Origin: Companilactobacillus suantsaicola
GTDB taxonomy: Bacteria > Bacillota > Bacilli > Lactobacillales > Lactobacillaceae
Reading direction: 5' to 3'
NCBI RefSeq assembly: GCF_004745525.1
Contig: NZ_RKLY01000002.1
Location: 62,001-126,000 of the forward strand
Length of the DNA stretch: 64,000 bases
The notes beneath the pieces were generated by a model. The model was not told where the DNA came from. It made no database searches and worked only from the letters and a program-made list of their open reading frames with translations. Positions within the stretch are counted from its first letter, which is position 1. Every line of letters begins with the position of its first letter. A program made the translations under genes and the position numbers. Of the stretch, positions 46,181-54,801 are shown one piece after another.

Positions 46181-48215
46181 ACATTTTGAGCATCAAAGCA
46201 TTCACAGCCACAACCACCGTCGACAACGACATCACAACTGCACCAACGGCTGGGCTTAACACGAATCCTACTCCTGCTAAGATTCCGGCTGCTAATGGTA
46301 TTGCTACGATATTATATCCTGCTCCCCACCAGAGATTCTCAACTGTTTTGCGATATGTATTATGTGATAGTTTCAAGAATTTGATAATATCACTGGGATC
46401 ACTGTTATACAAAATTACATCGGCTGAATCGATTGCTACGTCGGTTCCGGCTCCGATGGCAACTCCGATTGTGGCGGCTGCTAAACTTGGAGCATCATTG
46501 ATTCCATCTCCGACCATGATGACGTGATGACCAGATAATTCCAAATCTTTAATAACTCTATTTTTATCTTCCGGTAACAGTTCAGCCCGAAATTCCTCAA
46601 TTCCCATTTGCTTGGCCATAGTGGCTGCGGCAGCTTGGTTATCACCAGTCAACATAATCGGTGTGATATTTCTAGCTTTGAGTTCCTTGATAAATTCGAC
46701 GGTATTAGGCTTGATCTTATCACCTAAAGCGACGAAACCAAGAACTTGTTTGTCTGTGACCAAATAACTGATGGTATTACCTTTATCTAAGTAAGTCTTT
46801 ACTAGCTTATTATCAACCGGAATATTTTCCTTCTTCAAATACTTCAAGTTAACTAAATAATAAGTCTTTTCAGCAACTCTACCACTCATCCCGTAACCCT
46901 TGATAGCTTGAACGTCTTCAAAATCTGTGGCAGAAACCTTTTTGTCTTGTGCATATTTGACAATACTATTTGCGATTGGATGACTAGATCCATTCTCTAA
47001 ACCACTAACGAGTGACAACAATTTATCCTCAGTTAGATCACTCAAGCTGATCACACCGTTAACTGTAAATTTACCCTCAGTTAAAGTTCCGGTTTTATCC
47101 ATAGCAATATAGTCAATTTTACGACTATTTTCCATAGCTTGATTGTCACGAATAATCAAACCATTTGTGGCGGCAATCGACGTACTACGCGACATAACTA
47201 GTGGAATTGCCAATCCTAAAGCGTGCGGACAAGCAATGACTAAAACGGCCACTAGACGATTCAAAGCCGTGTTCATGTCACCAAAAATCAGCCAATAAAC
47301 AAAAGCAATAATTCCCACGGACAAAGCTGCATAGAAAAGCCAACTAGATACTTTATCAGCCAATTTTTGTGTCTTCGAACGATTGTTTTGTGCATCCGCA
47401 ACCAATTTGCTGATCTGTGATAAATATCCTTCATGGGCAGTTTTATCGACTTTTACCCGGATAGTACCCTCGCCATTGATTGATCCACCAACGACTTTAC
47501 TACCGACGTCCTTTTTAATGGCTTTTGATTCACCAGTGATCAATGACTCATTGACGTAACTATTGCCACTAATGATATGTCCATCGAGTGGAACTGATTC
47601 ACCAGCTCTAATCTCGACCACATCATCTTTTTTGACCATTGAAATATCATGATCCATCGTTTCATTTCCGTGAACCATATGAACCTGGTCAGGAACTAGT
47701 GTCGCAATTTTTTGTAAAGCATTACCGGCACTCATGGTAGACTTCATTTCAATCCAGTGACCTAATAACATAATCACGATCAATGAAGCTAATTCCCAAA
47801 AGAAATCCATAATGTGATTTGGTGAATGAACTAAATTATTCATCACAAAAGCATACAAACTATAAATATATGCCACACTGATTCCCATTGTGATCAGTGT
47901 CATCATAGCTGGTTGCTTTGAAGCAAGTTCTCCTTTAGCCCCAGTGATAAATGGTTTACCACCATAGAAGAAAAGGATCGTTGCCAAAACTAAAACTATC
48001 CAATCAGAACCTGGAAAATGAACTTGAAATGGCAGATTTAAGCCCATGAATGGTGACAGGATAAATACTGGTATTGCTAAAACAAGCGAAATCCAAAACT
48101 TTTTCTTTAAGTCCCCCATGTCCATCATATGACCGCCGTGCATCATCATATGGTCATTTGACATATCCATATTAGACATATCGTGATCCATCTTCATTCC
48201 ATCCATATCTTTCAT
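46179..48215 (-). CDS. copB: Copper-exporting P1B-type ATPase CopB
   Basis: 678 residues. The N-terminus is rich in Met, His and Asp (MKDMDGMKMDHDMSNMDMSN) as a metal-binding tail. Eight membrane helices; membrane motif CPH (VIACPHALGLAIPLV), actuator TGES, phosphorylation DKTGTLT, SHP and GDGINDAPSLAAA. The CPH form marks the CopB subclass, which exports copper or silver. The ATG overlaps the copY stop by 4 bp. Its 3' end is joined to H3. Confidence 0.95.
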   Translation of the reverse strand: MKDMDGMKMDHDMSNMDMSNDHMMMHGGHMMDMGDLKKKFWISLVLAIPVFILSPFMGLNLPFQVHFPGSDWIVLVLATILFFYGGKPFITGAKGELASKQPAMMTLITMGISVAYIYSLYAFVMNNLVHSPNHIMDFFWELASLIVIMLLGHWIEMKSTMSAGNALQKIATLVPDQVHMVHGNETMDHDISMVKKDDVVEIRAGESVPLDGHIISGNSYVNESLITGESKAIKKDVGSKVVGGSINGEGTIRVKVDKTAHEGYLSQISKLVADAQNNRSKTQKLADKVSSWLFYAALSVGIIAFVYWLIFGDMNTALNRLVAVLVIACPHALGLAIPLVMSRSTSIAATNGLIIRDNQAMENSRKIDYIAMDKTGTLTEGKFTVNGVISLSDLTEDKLLSLVSGLENGSSHPIANSIVKYAQDKKVSATDFEDVQAIKGYGMSGRVAEKTYYLVNLKYLKKENIPVDNKLVKTYLDKGNTISYLVTDKQVLGFVALGDKIKPNTVEFIKELKARNITPIMLTGDNQAAAATMAKQMGIEEFRAELLPEDKNRVIKDLELSGHHVIMVGDGINDAPSLAAATIGVAIGAGTDVAIDSADVILYNSDPSDIIKFLKLSHNTYRKTVENLWWGAGYNIVAIPLAAGILAGVGFVLSPAVGAVVMSLSTVVVAVNALMLKM

Positions 48216-48634
48216 GCTAAATCAGCCTCCAAACAGTTACATTCAACTTCTTCTGGAGCAGTTTTTTGTTTTTCTTGTAAAACTTGCATTATTCCAGAAA
48301 TATCGCTTTGAGAAATCTCCGAGGTTTCAACTAATTCTTTAATTGCTGAACCCTTTTTCATACAACAAAGATTATCGAATAAGTTATTTACACTTTGATT
48401 AATAGCCGAGTCCTCACTGATCAGTGGCTTATATATAAATGGGCGACTAGTTTCATCAGCCTTCAAGAAGTTTTTTTTCTGTAAACGAATGATCAGGGTC
48501 TTAATCGTGGCAGCTTTCCAATCCATCTTTCGTTCCAAAACATCAATAACTTGTTTACTAGTTGATTGCCCTAAGGTCCAAATAATCCTCATTACTTGCC
48601 ATTCAGCTTTACTCATCGTTTCAATTTCCTTCAT
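48212..48634 (-). CDS. copY: Copper-responsive repressor CopY
   Basis: 140 residues. BlaI/MecI-like winged helix (MSKAEWQVMRIIWTLGQSTS, KAATIKTLIIRLQKKNF). Enterococcal CopY carries CxCx4CxC at the C-terminus; here only one CNC is present (VECNCLEADLA) before the stop, plus CC in NLCCMKKGS. The sensing site may be reduced or changed. AAAGGAG precedes the ATG. Two CopY boxes lie upstream. Forms the copY-copB operon. Confidence 0.92.
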   Translation of the reverse strand: MKEIETMSKAEWQVMRIIWTLGQSTSKQVIDVLERKMDWKAATIKTLIIRLQKKNFLKADETSRPFIYKPLISEDSAINQSVNNLFDNLCCMKKGSAIKELVETSEISQSDISGIMQVLQEKQKTAPEEVECNCLEADLA

Positions 48635-48656
48635 AACTTCACGCTCCTTTTAGGTT

Positions 48657-48666
48657 TACAATTGTA
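48657..48666. promoter_or_regulatory. CopY operator 1
   Basis: TACAATTGTA is a perfect match to the cop box TACAnnTGTA, 23 bp before copY. Confidence 0.85.
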
Positions 48667-48685
48667 ATCTTTCTCAACAAAATAC

Positions 48686-48714
48686 AGTTTACATCCGTAA
48701 ACGAAGTATGTAAA
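48686..48714 (-). promoter_or_regulatory. copYB promoter
   Basis: Minus strand TTTACA (48714-48709), 17 bp, TAAACT (48691-48686). Operator 2 covers the -10, so CopY binding should block the polymerase. Confidence 0.7.
48687..48702. promoter_or_regulatory. CopY operator 2 overlapping the -10
   Basis: GTTTACATCCGTAAAC: a 6-bp palindrome containing TACATCCGTA, one mismatch to the cop box. Confidence 0.78.
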
Positions 48715-48746
48715 GTCATATGCTTGTTTTCATTTTTAAAGCAAAT

Positions 48747-48793
48747 AAAAATACCGTATATAATATTTTTATATCTCATATTATATACAGTAT
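48747..48793 (-). terminator. Terminator after the HTH gene
   Basis: Minus strand ATACTGTATATAATAT ... ATATTATATACGGTAT followed by TTTTTATTT; 16-bp stem, one mismatch. Confidence 0.75.
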
Positions 48794-48851
48794 TTAACAT
48801 TTTTAATATTTTTTTGCATTATAGTTTAGTTATTTTATTACGACTTGCTTT

Positions 48852-49337
48852 CTAATCCTTCCGGTCAACATGGGAAAGTCTTAACAGCTGATTTAAATGT
48901 TCTGCATTATTTTTATCTAATTTCGAACCATTATTCATGTTGGCAAAAATTATGTCATTAACCGTACGTCCAGCAATCACTTGTGGGGACAATTTTCCTT
49001 CATTCAAATTTTTGCCAGCGACCATTAATGCTTTAAGTACCTCTGTATCAAAGTTAGGCTTTTCGGATAAAGAATTATACATTTCATTAACAAGTTCAAA
49101 AACTTGTTCATAAATTGATTCCTCTTGATTCTTATCTTCATTTTGATATGACAAAATATCTCCTGGTTGACAATCTAACTCCTGACAAATTTTATCTAGC
49201 GTCTCAAAGCGAACTCCTTTTGCTTTACCTGTTTTAAGAATCGACAAGTTAGTTGGTGTAATACCAATTTTTTTAGCGAGTTCTTTTGAAGACATCTTTT
49301 TCTTTAACATTACCAAATCAAGGTTTATCTTAATCAT
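48852..49337 (-). CDS. HTH (XRE) regulator
   Basis: 161 residues. Cro/CI-type HTH at the N-terminus (SSKELAKKIGITPTNLSILK, GVRFETLDKICQELDCQPGD, about 15-62), then a helical C-terminal part of about 90 residues with no family I know. It follows the split DUF2975 gene by 9 bp. DUF2975 genes are commonly paired with such small HTH genes (YoaS-YozG type), so both halves of the pair remain in order. Confidence 0.87.
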   Translation of the reverse strand: MIKINLDLVMLKKKMSSKELAKKIGITPTNLSILKTGKAKGVRFETLDKICQELDCQPGDILSYQNEDKNQEESIYEQVFELVNEMYNSLSEKPNFDTEVLKALMVAGKNLNEGKLSPQVIAGRTVNDIIFANMNNGSKLDKNNAEHLNQLLRLSHVDRKD

Positions 49338-49346
49338 TCACATCAC

Positions 49347-49876
49347 CTATATCACGGTATCTGAATCATGTTGCAATTCATAACCATACTTAAATACTAG
49401 ATATAACATATAAATAATTGCTAAAAGTATTAAGTAACTAACAATTTGTCCCCATGAATTACTAAATATCGCACTCAAATTTCTACCGTTACTGTAAGAA
49501 AAGAATAACATGCTAACGATATTACCTAAAATAAACACCGAAACAGATCCCAATATCCACTTCATTTTATCAACATTTTCCTTAACAAAAAATCACGTAA
49601 AGCAATATTATCAATAATTTTCTTTAAAGCACGTAAAGCAAAAACAATACTTACTAAAATAATTAATGCGTTAATCCCACTAAGTTGCAACATTCCCTGG
49701 CTCAAGTGTGATGGTTCTAAAACATACTTGTTAAGTTCCATTTTAGCTTCGCCTGAGACAAAGAAAACCATGATATTAGCAAAAATTAATCCTGCCATGG
49801 CAATCCAACAAAAGACTTGTGCAACCACTGTCAAAATAGATAACACTTTTAAAATAAGGTCCGACAATTTTTTCAT
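49347..49876 (-). pseudogene. DUF2975 membrane protein gene, split by a frame change
   Basis: Two frames: 49876-49562 (104 residues, membrane helices, ends ALRDFLLRKMLIK) and 49565-49347 (72 residues, MKWILGSVSVFILGN). Joined by a -1 shift, the junction reads ALRDFLVKENVDKMKWILG, which restores the DUF2975 consensus near (N)PFVKENV. The break lies at the run T6 followed by G, in zero frame T TTT TTG (49592-49586), a perfect X XXY YYZ slippery heptamer. So this may be programmed or polymerase slippage, a phase-variable tract, a true one-base loss or a sequencing slip. The frames also overlap as ATGA, allowing coupled reinitiation. AGGGGGAT precedes the first ATG. Confidence 0.8.
49586..49592 (-). 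promoter_or_regulatory. Candidate -1 slippery heptamer in the DUF2975 gene
   Basis: Sense strand T TTT TTG in the correct zero frame. Shifting -1 here joins both halves of the conserved domain without loss. Confidence 0.6.
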
Positions 49877-50121
49877 AATTAATATCCCCCTATTTCGTAT
49901 TCTAGTACAATTAAGTATATTTGTTAATCAATATTTCCATATTGTTTTACGATATTTAATTAATGCGTTAGAAAATCATTTTTGGAAAAGGTATTTACTA
50001 AAAAAAAATCAAAATCTCCTATTTTTACTTTGATAAATAAATGAGCTTAGGACATAATTATTTTTAACTCCTAGACTTGCGGCATAAACGCGGAACGTAA
50101 CTTAGTAATTTCTTCTTAAAA

Positions 50122-50166
50122 CAAATAGACCAAGGTAATCGCTTCTTGATTACCTTGGTCTATTTG
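50122..50166. repeat. Perfect 19-bp hairpin
   Basis: CAAATAGACCAAGGTAATC and its exact complement enclose a 7-base loop (GCTTCTT). It lies downstream of the nrdJ-H5-H4 chain in reading direction and could be a terminator, although the T run is short (TTTT). Confidence 0.7.
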
Positions 50167-50202
50167 ACTTAATGATCGAATGACCCTTTTATGTCCCGCT
50201 CT

Positions 50203-50335
50203 CTATCTGAAACGAGTTACACAAGAGCAACTCCCTCCGAGATAACAAAATTTCAGGAATCACTCGCAAAGTTCGACGAGCGATTCCTGAAATTACGTTA
50301 TCCTCCGGGAGCTGAACGCTCTTGTTCCACTCTCT
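50203..50335 (-). repeat. Family H structured repeat, copy H4 (second in tandem)
   Basis: Minus strand TAGAGAGTGGAACAAGAGCG ... GTAACTCGTTTCA; nearly identical to H1, 22 kb away. A further start (TAGAGAGCGGGAC) follows it at about 50200-50188, suggesting a truncated third unit. Confidence 0.85.
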
Positions 50336-50464
50336 ACTTGAAACGAGTTACACAAGCCAGACTCAGCCATATAGCTACATTCCCCAAATCACACACAAAA
50401 CCGGTGTGCAATTTGGAGAATTAGGCTATCTGTCTGAGTCTAATCGGGCTTGTTTCACTCTCTG
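50335..50464 (-). repeat. Family H structured repeat, copy H5, at the nrdJ 3' end
   Basis: Minus strand GAGAGTGAAACAAGCC ... GGCTTGTGTAACTCGTTTCA. Arms ACAAGCC/GGCTTGT, AGACTCAG/CTGAGTCT, central stem CAGATAGCCTAATTCTCC / GGGGAATGTAGCTATATG, tip CACA/TGTG. Different from H1, H2 and H3 in every arm yet paired. Confidence 0.85.
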
Positions 50465-50468
50465 TTTT

Positions 50469-52709
50469 TTATCTAATTGGGCAAGCGCCACCAGCACAGT
50501 CTGATTGGTCAACTAACTCAATATCTTTTTTATCATGATTATCTGTTTGTTCTGCGAATACTTCAGCCACGTTTTCGTTAACTTCGGATTCACGTTCTTG
50601 ATAGACTTCCTTATTGATTGGTTCCTTAGGAGCTTGCTTGAAGCCTGAACCAGTGTATGGCAATAGTGAAGTTGATTTTGTTACGTTTCTGTATTGGTAC
50701 ATCAAGTCAGCGATTTGGTCGCCTTCCTCTGGTTGGAAAGTGATCGTACAACTTACGGCGTTATCTGACCAATAAGTTTGTAAGAAGGCCTGTGTAGCAA
50801 ATTGTTCAGCAATTGAAACTGATCCAGCTGAAGCAAAGTTAGGATCATCAGCGTTAGCAGCTCTAACTGGGAACTCAACGCACATTGTATGTTTTGTATA
50901 GACATCAGGTTCGATCTTGTATCCACAAGCTTTCAAAGCTGGTAGTAGTGGATCTGAGTCTTGGAATCTGATTCTTTGAATTAAGTAACCTGCATAATGG
51001 AAATGCATACCTTCGGATACACCAGCAAGTTTAGCAACTGTACCTGATGGTTTAACAGTTGTGTGCTTAACTGAAGCCTTGCATCCTAATTCCTTTGAGT
51101 ACTCCTTGTCAGCTGTTACGACAGATTGATATAAGTCATCAAACTTGTTTGCAACACGTTGATCGTAAATAGGTTTTTGAATTTCTTTTCCTGTTTCAGG
51201 ATCAGTGGCAGTTTCAAAACCAGTCACAACACGATTACCAAATGTTGTCAAAATCCAGTCTTGAATACCAGACATTGAAACACCGATACGACGATTCTTT
51301 TGAATAACATTACGTGATACTTCCCAGTCATAATTACTGAAGGTAACACGTTTAGTATATCTAGCAGCTAATCTGAAGGCTTCTTCTAGTGACCAACCTT
51401 GTTCTTGAGCAATCAATGGGAAAACCTCAAATAAGTTACATGGTTCACCATTACTCAATGAAATTTCACCACATGGGTTAGTACCTTCAACGCCATCATC
51501 AATTCCTGGTTGATAACCATCAATCGCACGTCCGTAGTTACGTGACAATTCCAAGTTAACGATACCAGGTTCACCATTATGAGTGATTGAGTCAGCAATT
51601 GGAGCATATTGGTTGAATTTTGAATCAACAGCCACACTGTTATTTGAAGCCCAACGGTGATGGTAAAGCTTGTCTTGGTCTTGTTTCATGGTGATGAAAT
51701 CATCATCAGTAGCGCCACCTAAAGCAAGTTCAGCCGAACGACGAACGTTACCAGCAACAACAGTTTTACCAATCAAGTTACCCATATCAGTACAATCAAC
51801 TGAAGTCAATTTACGACCAACCGTATTGTTCAAAACTTCGTTGATATCAAAGAACATTTCGATCAATGGCACTGGACCTGATGCAGTTCCACCGAAACCT
51901 TTGATTTTTTCACCCTTAGCACGAATCTTAGTAATATCAAGAACAACGTGATCCAAACCATCATTAGTACTGTTAAAGTGGGCATCGATCATATTGGCAT
52001 TCCCAATCACCCAGCCTTCACGAGTATCTGGCAAGATATAATTACGGGTATTTTCTAGGCTGTGAGTCTTTTTCCATTCGTCACGGTCAATTGCACCAGC
52101 TTCAAGAGATTCTTTGTAAGAAGCACTCTCTTTGCCAATAAGGACCGTTAAATCAACCTTGTTGTCGACAACTGGCATCAATTTCATATTACTTGGGACG
52201 ACAGAAAAACCAACGCCGCCACCCTTCATCAATTGATCAAACATAAATGAAAATGGCATTGAAACTGCCAATTGATCTTGTTTTAAGTATGAAGGAACGA
52301 TATGACTGTCACCATATTTTTGTGGTCTAACAGCAACGAACCAACAATTGTTCAAAGCATCCCCGTTACGATCTTGATAATCAGTACCAGAAATCCAAAG
52401 ATTACGGCCAGATGGAGTTGCAGCAAGTCCATAGACCAATTTATATAATTCTTGTGCTTCATTAACTAATCCAGCATATTGTTCATCAGTTATTTCAGCA
52501 TCTTTTAGTCGAGGATCAAGGTTGATGTTACCTTCGATCACACGTTTAACCGTTTCAGACCAGTTTTCTGTTCGGTTTAATTCAGGAATCCAACGAGCAT
52601 AAGTTCTCTTGTAAGTAACCCAGCCTAATTCGCCCCAGTGGGGTTTAATTGTTTTTTTAACTTCGTCGATAAAGTCATCTGACAAAATAATTTTATTAAT
52701 AGTTCTCAT
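50469..52709 (-). CDS. nrdJ: Adenosylcobalamin-dependent ribonucleoside-triphosphate reductase (class II)
   Basis: 746 residues. It reduces NTPs to dNTPs with a cobalamin-generated thiyl radical. Active-site segment GTNPCGEISLSNGE holds the thiyl Cys; the shuttle cysteines are at the C-terminus in DQSDCAGGACPIR (Cys-x4-Cys), as in the L. leichmannii enzyme. ATG 52709 follows GGAGTGAG. Two NrdR boxes cover its promoter. The 3' end carries H5 and H4 instead of a classical terminator. A B12 riboswitch was looked for and not seen. Confidence 0.96.
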   Translation of the reverse strand: MRTINKIILSDDFIDEVKKTIKPHWGELGWVTYKRTYARWIPELNRTENWSETVKRVIEGNINLDPRLKDAEITDEQYAGLVNEAQELYKLVYGLAATPSGRNLWISGTDYQDRNGDALNNCWFVAVRPQKYGDSHIVPSYLKQDQLAVSMPFSFMFDQLMKGGGVGFSVVPSNMKLMPVVDNKVDLTVLIGKESASYKESLEAGAIDRDEWKKTHSLENTRNYILPDTREGWVIGNANMIDAHFNSTNDGLDHVVLDITKIRAKGEKIKGFGGTASGPVPLIEMFFDINEVLNNTVGRKLTSVDCTDMGNLIGKTVVAGNVRRSAELALGGATDDDFITMKQDQDKLYHHRWASNNSVAVDSKFNQYAPIADSITHNGEPGIVNLELSRNYGRAIDGYQPGIDDGVEGTNPCGEISLSNGEPCNLFEVFPLIAQEQGWSLEEAFRLAARYTKRVTFSNYDWEVSRNVIQKNRRIGVSMSGIQDWILTTFGNRVVTGFETATDPETGKEIQKPIYDQRVANKFDDLYQSVVTADKEYSKELGCKASVKHTTVKPSGTVAKLAGVSEGMHFHYAGYLIQRIRFQDSDPLLPALKACGYKIEPDVYTKHTMCVEFPVRAANADDPNFASAGSVSIAEQFATQAFLQTYWSDNAVSCTITFQPEEGDQIADLMYQYRNVTKSTSLLPYTGSGFKQAPKEPINKEVYQERESEVNENVAEVFAEQTDNHDKKDIELVDQSDCAGGACPIR

Positions 52710-52736
52710 TAACACTCACTCCAGGATTAAATTTCG

Positions 52737-52752
52737 ATACTATATATAGTAC
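52737..52752. promoter_or_regulatory. NrdR box 1
   Basis: ATACTATATATAGTAC, close to the NrdR consensus acaCwAtATaTwGtgt. Covers the -10 TACTAT. Confidence 0.85.
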
Positions 52753-52774
52753 CCTCTTTTACTTTTGATAACAA
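52746..52774 (-). promoter_or_regulatory. nrdJ promoter
   Basis: Minus strand TTGTTA (52774-52769), 17 bp, TACTAT (52751-52746). The -35 lies in box 2 and the -10 in box 1. Confidence 0.75.
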
Positions 52775-52785
52775 TATATAGTGTT
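52770..52785. promoter_or_regulatory. NrdR box 2
   Basis: AACAATATATAGTGTT, 33 bp from box 1 start to start, i.e. about three helical turns, as usual for paired NrdR boxes. Confidence 0.85.
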
Positions 52786-53132
52786 CAACTATTTCTATTG
52801 ACATTTCCAAACCGTTTTTGCGTGCCGTTATTTCGGCATTCCAATTTTTAAAAAAATTTCTCCAATCCGTCTTATCCAAAATCGGAAAAATTCAAAGTCG
52901 CAATTACTATTCTAATATCTAATCGAGGACCTTCGCAACGATTTTTTAAATTTAAAGTCCTTCAAAAAAAGCAAGTGGGAAACGAGAAATATTTTACTTG
53001 ACTCGTCTTAAACGTTGTCAGAAGCGTGATTGCTACATAAAAAAATTTATTCAAAAAAATTTTAATTTTAAACCATTTGTGTCTAAACAAGTCGAAATAA
53101 CCTCATCAGAACACAGGTTCTCATCACAAAAT

Positions 53133-53166
53133 AAAAGCTAGACCAATTTTAAAAAATGATCTAGTT
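53133..53166 (-). terminator. Terminator after the glycosyltransferase gene
   Basis: Minus strand CTAGATCATTTT ... AAAATTGGTCTAG followed by CTTTTATTTT. Confidence 0.7.
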
Positions 53167-53174
53167 TTTTATTT

Positions 53175-54536
53175 TTAAATTTCTTTTTTTCTTAAAGTTT
53201 TGTACAAACCGACTCCAGCTAAAATAGCAATGATCGGTAAAAATTCAATTCGGTATCTTCCCTGAACTTCGATCAACAATTGTGCAGCCGCAAAAGCAAA
53301 CAACGGTAAAATCAGCAAATACAGATTATTACTAAATTTGGTTTTGAATAAAGCTAGTGAACCAATCCAAGAGAAAACGATTAAAATTATTGACCCTAGA
53401 TAAGCCAAATAGTCGATTCGTTGGACTGTCCGGGCCGAATGATTTTGACTATAACTAGTAAAATTAGTTGCCATCGTTCTTGAAGACCAGAGCCCTTCAA
53501 GTTTATTGATGAATAAACTCAACCATTTGTTGTTTTGATTCAAATAATTGATTTCTTGATGCAAGGCTGCTTTCTCTTTTTTAGCCATAACTTTTCTTGG
53601 TTTACTAGGATCAATCAAACGGTCCATGTCTGGCGAGTAAGTTCCACTCGATTGATAGTTAAGACCGGTCACAAATTTCCACTCGGTGTCATAATTTGAT
53701 AATCCATAGGCATTCAATCCGGAAGCCTTTATTCCAAATCCGGCTAAAGAAAAGAGCGCGAAGTAAATCAATAAACCACTGAAAACTTTCAAAAGTCTTT
53801 GATAGTTAAATTTACCATTTTCAAGCGATAAATAAATGACCGCAAATACTACAATTCCCGCGATAATTACTGGACCAATGGGTCTAATCAAACAACCAAT
53901 CGTTAAAGCAACGCCTGAAAGAAGATCGGCCCACAATTTATTTTGCATCAATAAATAAAATGTTAATAAATAAAACAACGATCCTAAATATTGGTTACTA
54001 GCCTGACTGTTCAAGGCAAACCAGTCTAAATCGATCATCAAAACTAACACTGATAAACGAGCAATTTTGATATTTCTGAAAATCTTCATAGCTAATAAAT
54101 ATGTCACCAACAAAATAAGTGCTTGATAAACCACATTCAAAAATTGAATGGCAAAAATATGATAGCCAAAAATTTTCACGACTGCTAAAACGTAAACCAT
54201 ATAGCCTGATTGATAAGCAAACCTAGAAAAATAGTCATTATCGGTTTGATATAGTTTATCACCATTGAAAACACCGGGAACTCGACTCCAAAAATTTCCA
54301 AAGTCACTCACTTGTGTTTTCGGAACAATCAAGATCCAAGTGGTTGCCACGATCATGAAAATTATTATCATTCCTAAAACAATTGACCAATTTACTTTTC
54401 GATTGGTATCGTCAATTTTCACCAATATGAATCCAGCCCCAATTACCAATAGAAAGGCTAAAATCAACGTACTCCAATTGAAAGCACGATTAACTAATGC
54501 AAAATTTTGAAAATAATACTTGGCCATTAAAATCAT
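53175..54536 (-). CDS. Polytopic membrane glycosyltransferase-like protein (GT39/ArnT-like)
   Basis: 453 residues with about ten to twelve membrane helices. The first loop carries the acidic motif VSDFGNFWSRVPGVFNGDKL, which fits the catalytic loop of polyprenyl-phosphate-sugar glycosyltransferases; a second loop (about 290-370) is extracellular. Acceptor unknown. The start is uncertain: no ribosome site precedes ATG 54536. The frame continues upstream with a membrane-helix-like stretch (ISRFLLLVLAIFTSLV) to GGACGGGG at about 54615, where only ATT/ATC codons (54608/54605) are available. The true protein may be about 24 residues longer. Confidence 0.78.
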   Translation of the reverse strand: MILMAKYYFQNFALVNRAFNWSTLILAFLLVIGAGFILVKIDDTNRKVNWSIVLGMIIIFMIVATTWILIVPKTQVSDFGNFWSRVPGVFNGDKLYQTDNDYFSRFAYQSGYMVYVLAVVKIFGYHIFAIQFLNVVYQALILLVTYLLAMKIFRNIKIARLSVLVLMIDLDWFALNSQASNQYLGSLFYLLTFYLLMQNKLWADLLSGVALTIGCLIRPIGPVIIAGIVVFAVIYLSLENGKFNYQRLLKVFSGLLIYFALFSLAGFGIKASGLNAYGLSNYDTEWKFVTGLNYQSSGTYSPDMDRLIDPSKPRKVMAKKEKAALHQEINYLNQNNKWLSLFINKLEGLWSSRTMATNFTSYSQNHSARTVQRIDYLAYLGSIILIVFSWIGSLALFKTKFSNNLYLLILPLFAFAAAQLLIEVQGRYRIEFLPIIAILAGVGLYKTLRKKEI

Positions 54537-54702
54537 GACTAAACTAGTAAAAATAGCTAAAACCAGTAGTAAAAATCGGCTAATGCCCTTTTGTATCTTT
54601 AAGATAATGATCCCCGTCCTAACTATTATTAATCATTGTTTAAACAAGTTTAATTTTAGCACGTAATTAGGCAGTTTGTCTTAGATGAAAGGCTTTCATA
54701 TC

Positions 54703-54744
54703 TAAAAAAAGTCTAACGAATTTCAAAAAAATTCGCTAGACTTT
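54703..54744 (-). terminator. Terminator after the DUF2442 gene
   Basis: Minus strand AAAGTCTAGCGAATTT ... AAATTCGTTAGACTTT followed by T; very stable. Confidence 0.85.
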
Positions 54745-54801
54745 AAAAATCTATACTATTTCATTTTAGAATAAGTATTTTTAAAAAAATGATTACTTTG
54801 C

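Larger units (their letters stand above)
49877..50468. other. Gene-free block between the HTH operon and nrdJ
   Basis: About 590 bp holding the HTH operon promoter region, a 19-bp perfect hairpin and the H4/H5 tandem. No gene called. Confidence 0.75.
52710..53174. other. Intergenic region upstream of nrdJ
   Basis: Holds the nrdJ promoter with its NrdR boxes (52737-52785) and the terminator of the glycosyltransferase gene (53133-53166). In between (about 52800-53130) the DNA is A+T-rich and I see no gene or known motif. Confidence 0.7.

Noticed and set aside
50191-50504. Two plus-strand frames over the H4/H5 tandem
   Set aside because: They are antisense to the hairpins and repeat the same amino-acid motif (SLLETSYT/SLSETSYT) only because the DNA is repeated.
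52710-53174. Cobalamin riboswitch for nrdJ
   Set aside because: The leader between the promoter and the ATG is only about 35 bp and shows no B12-box.
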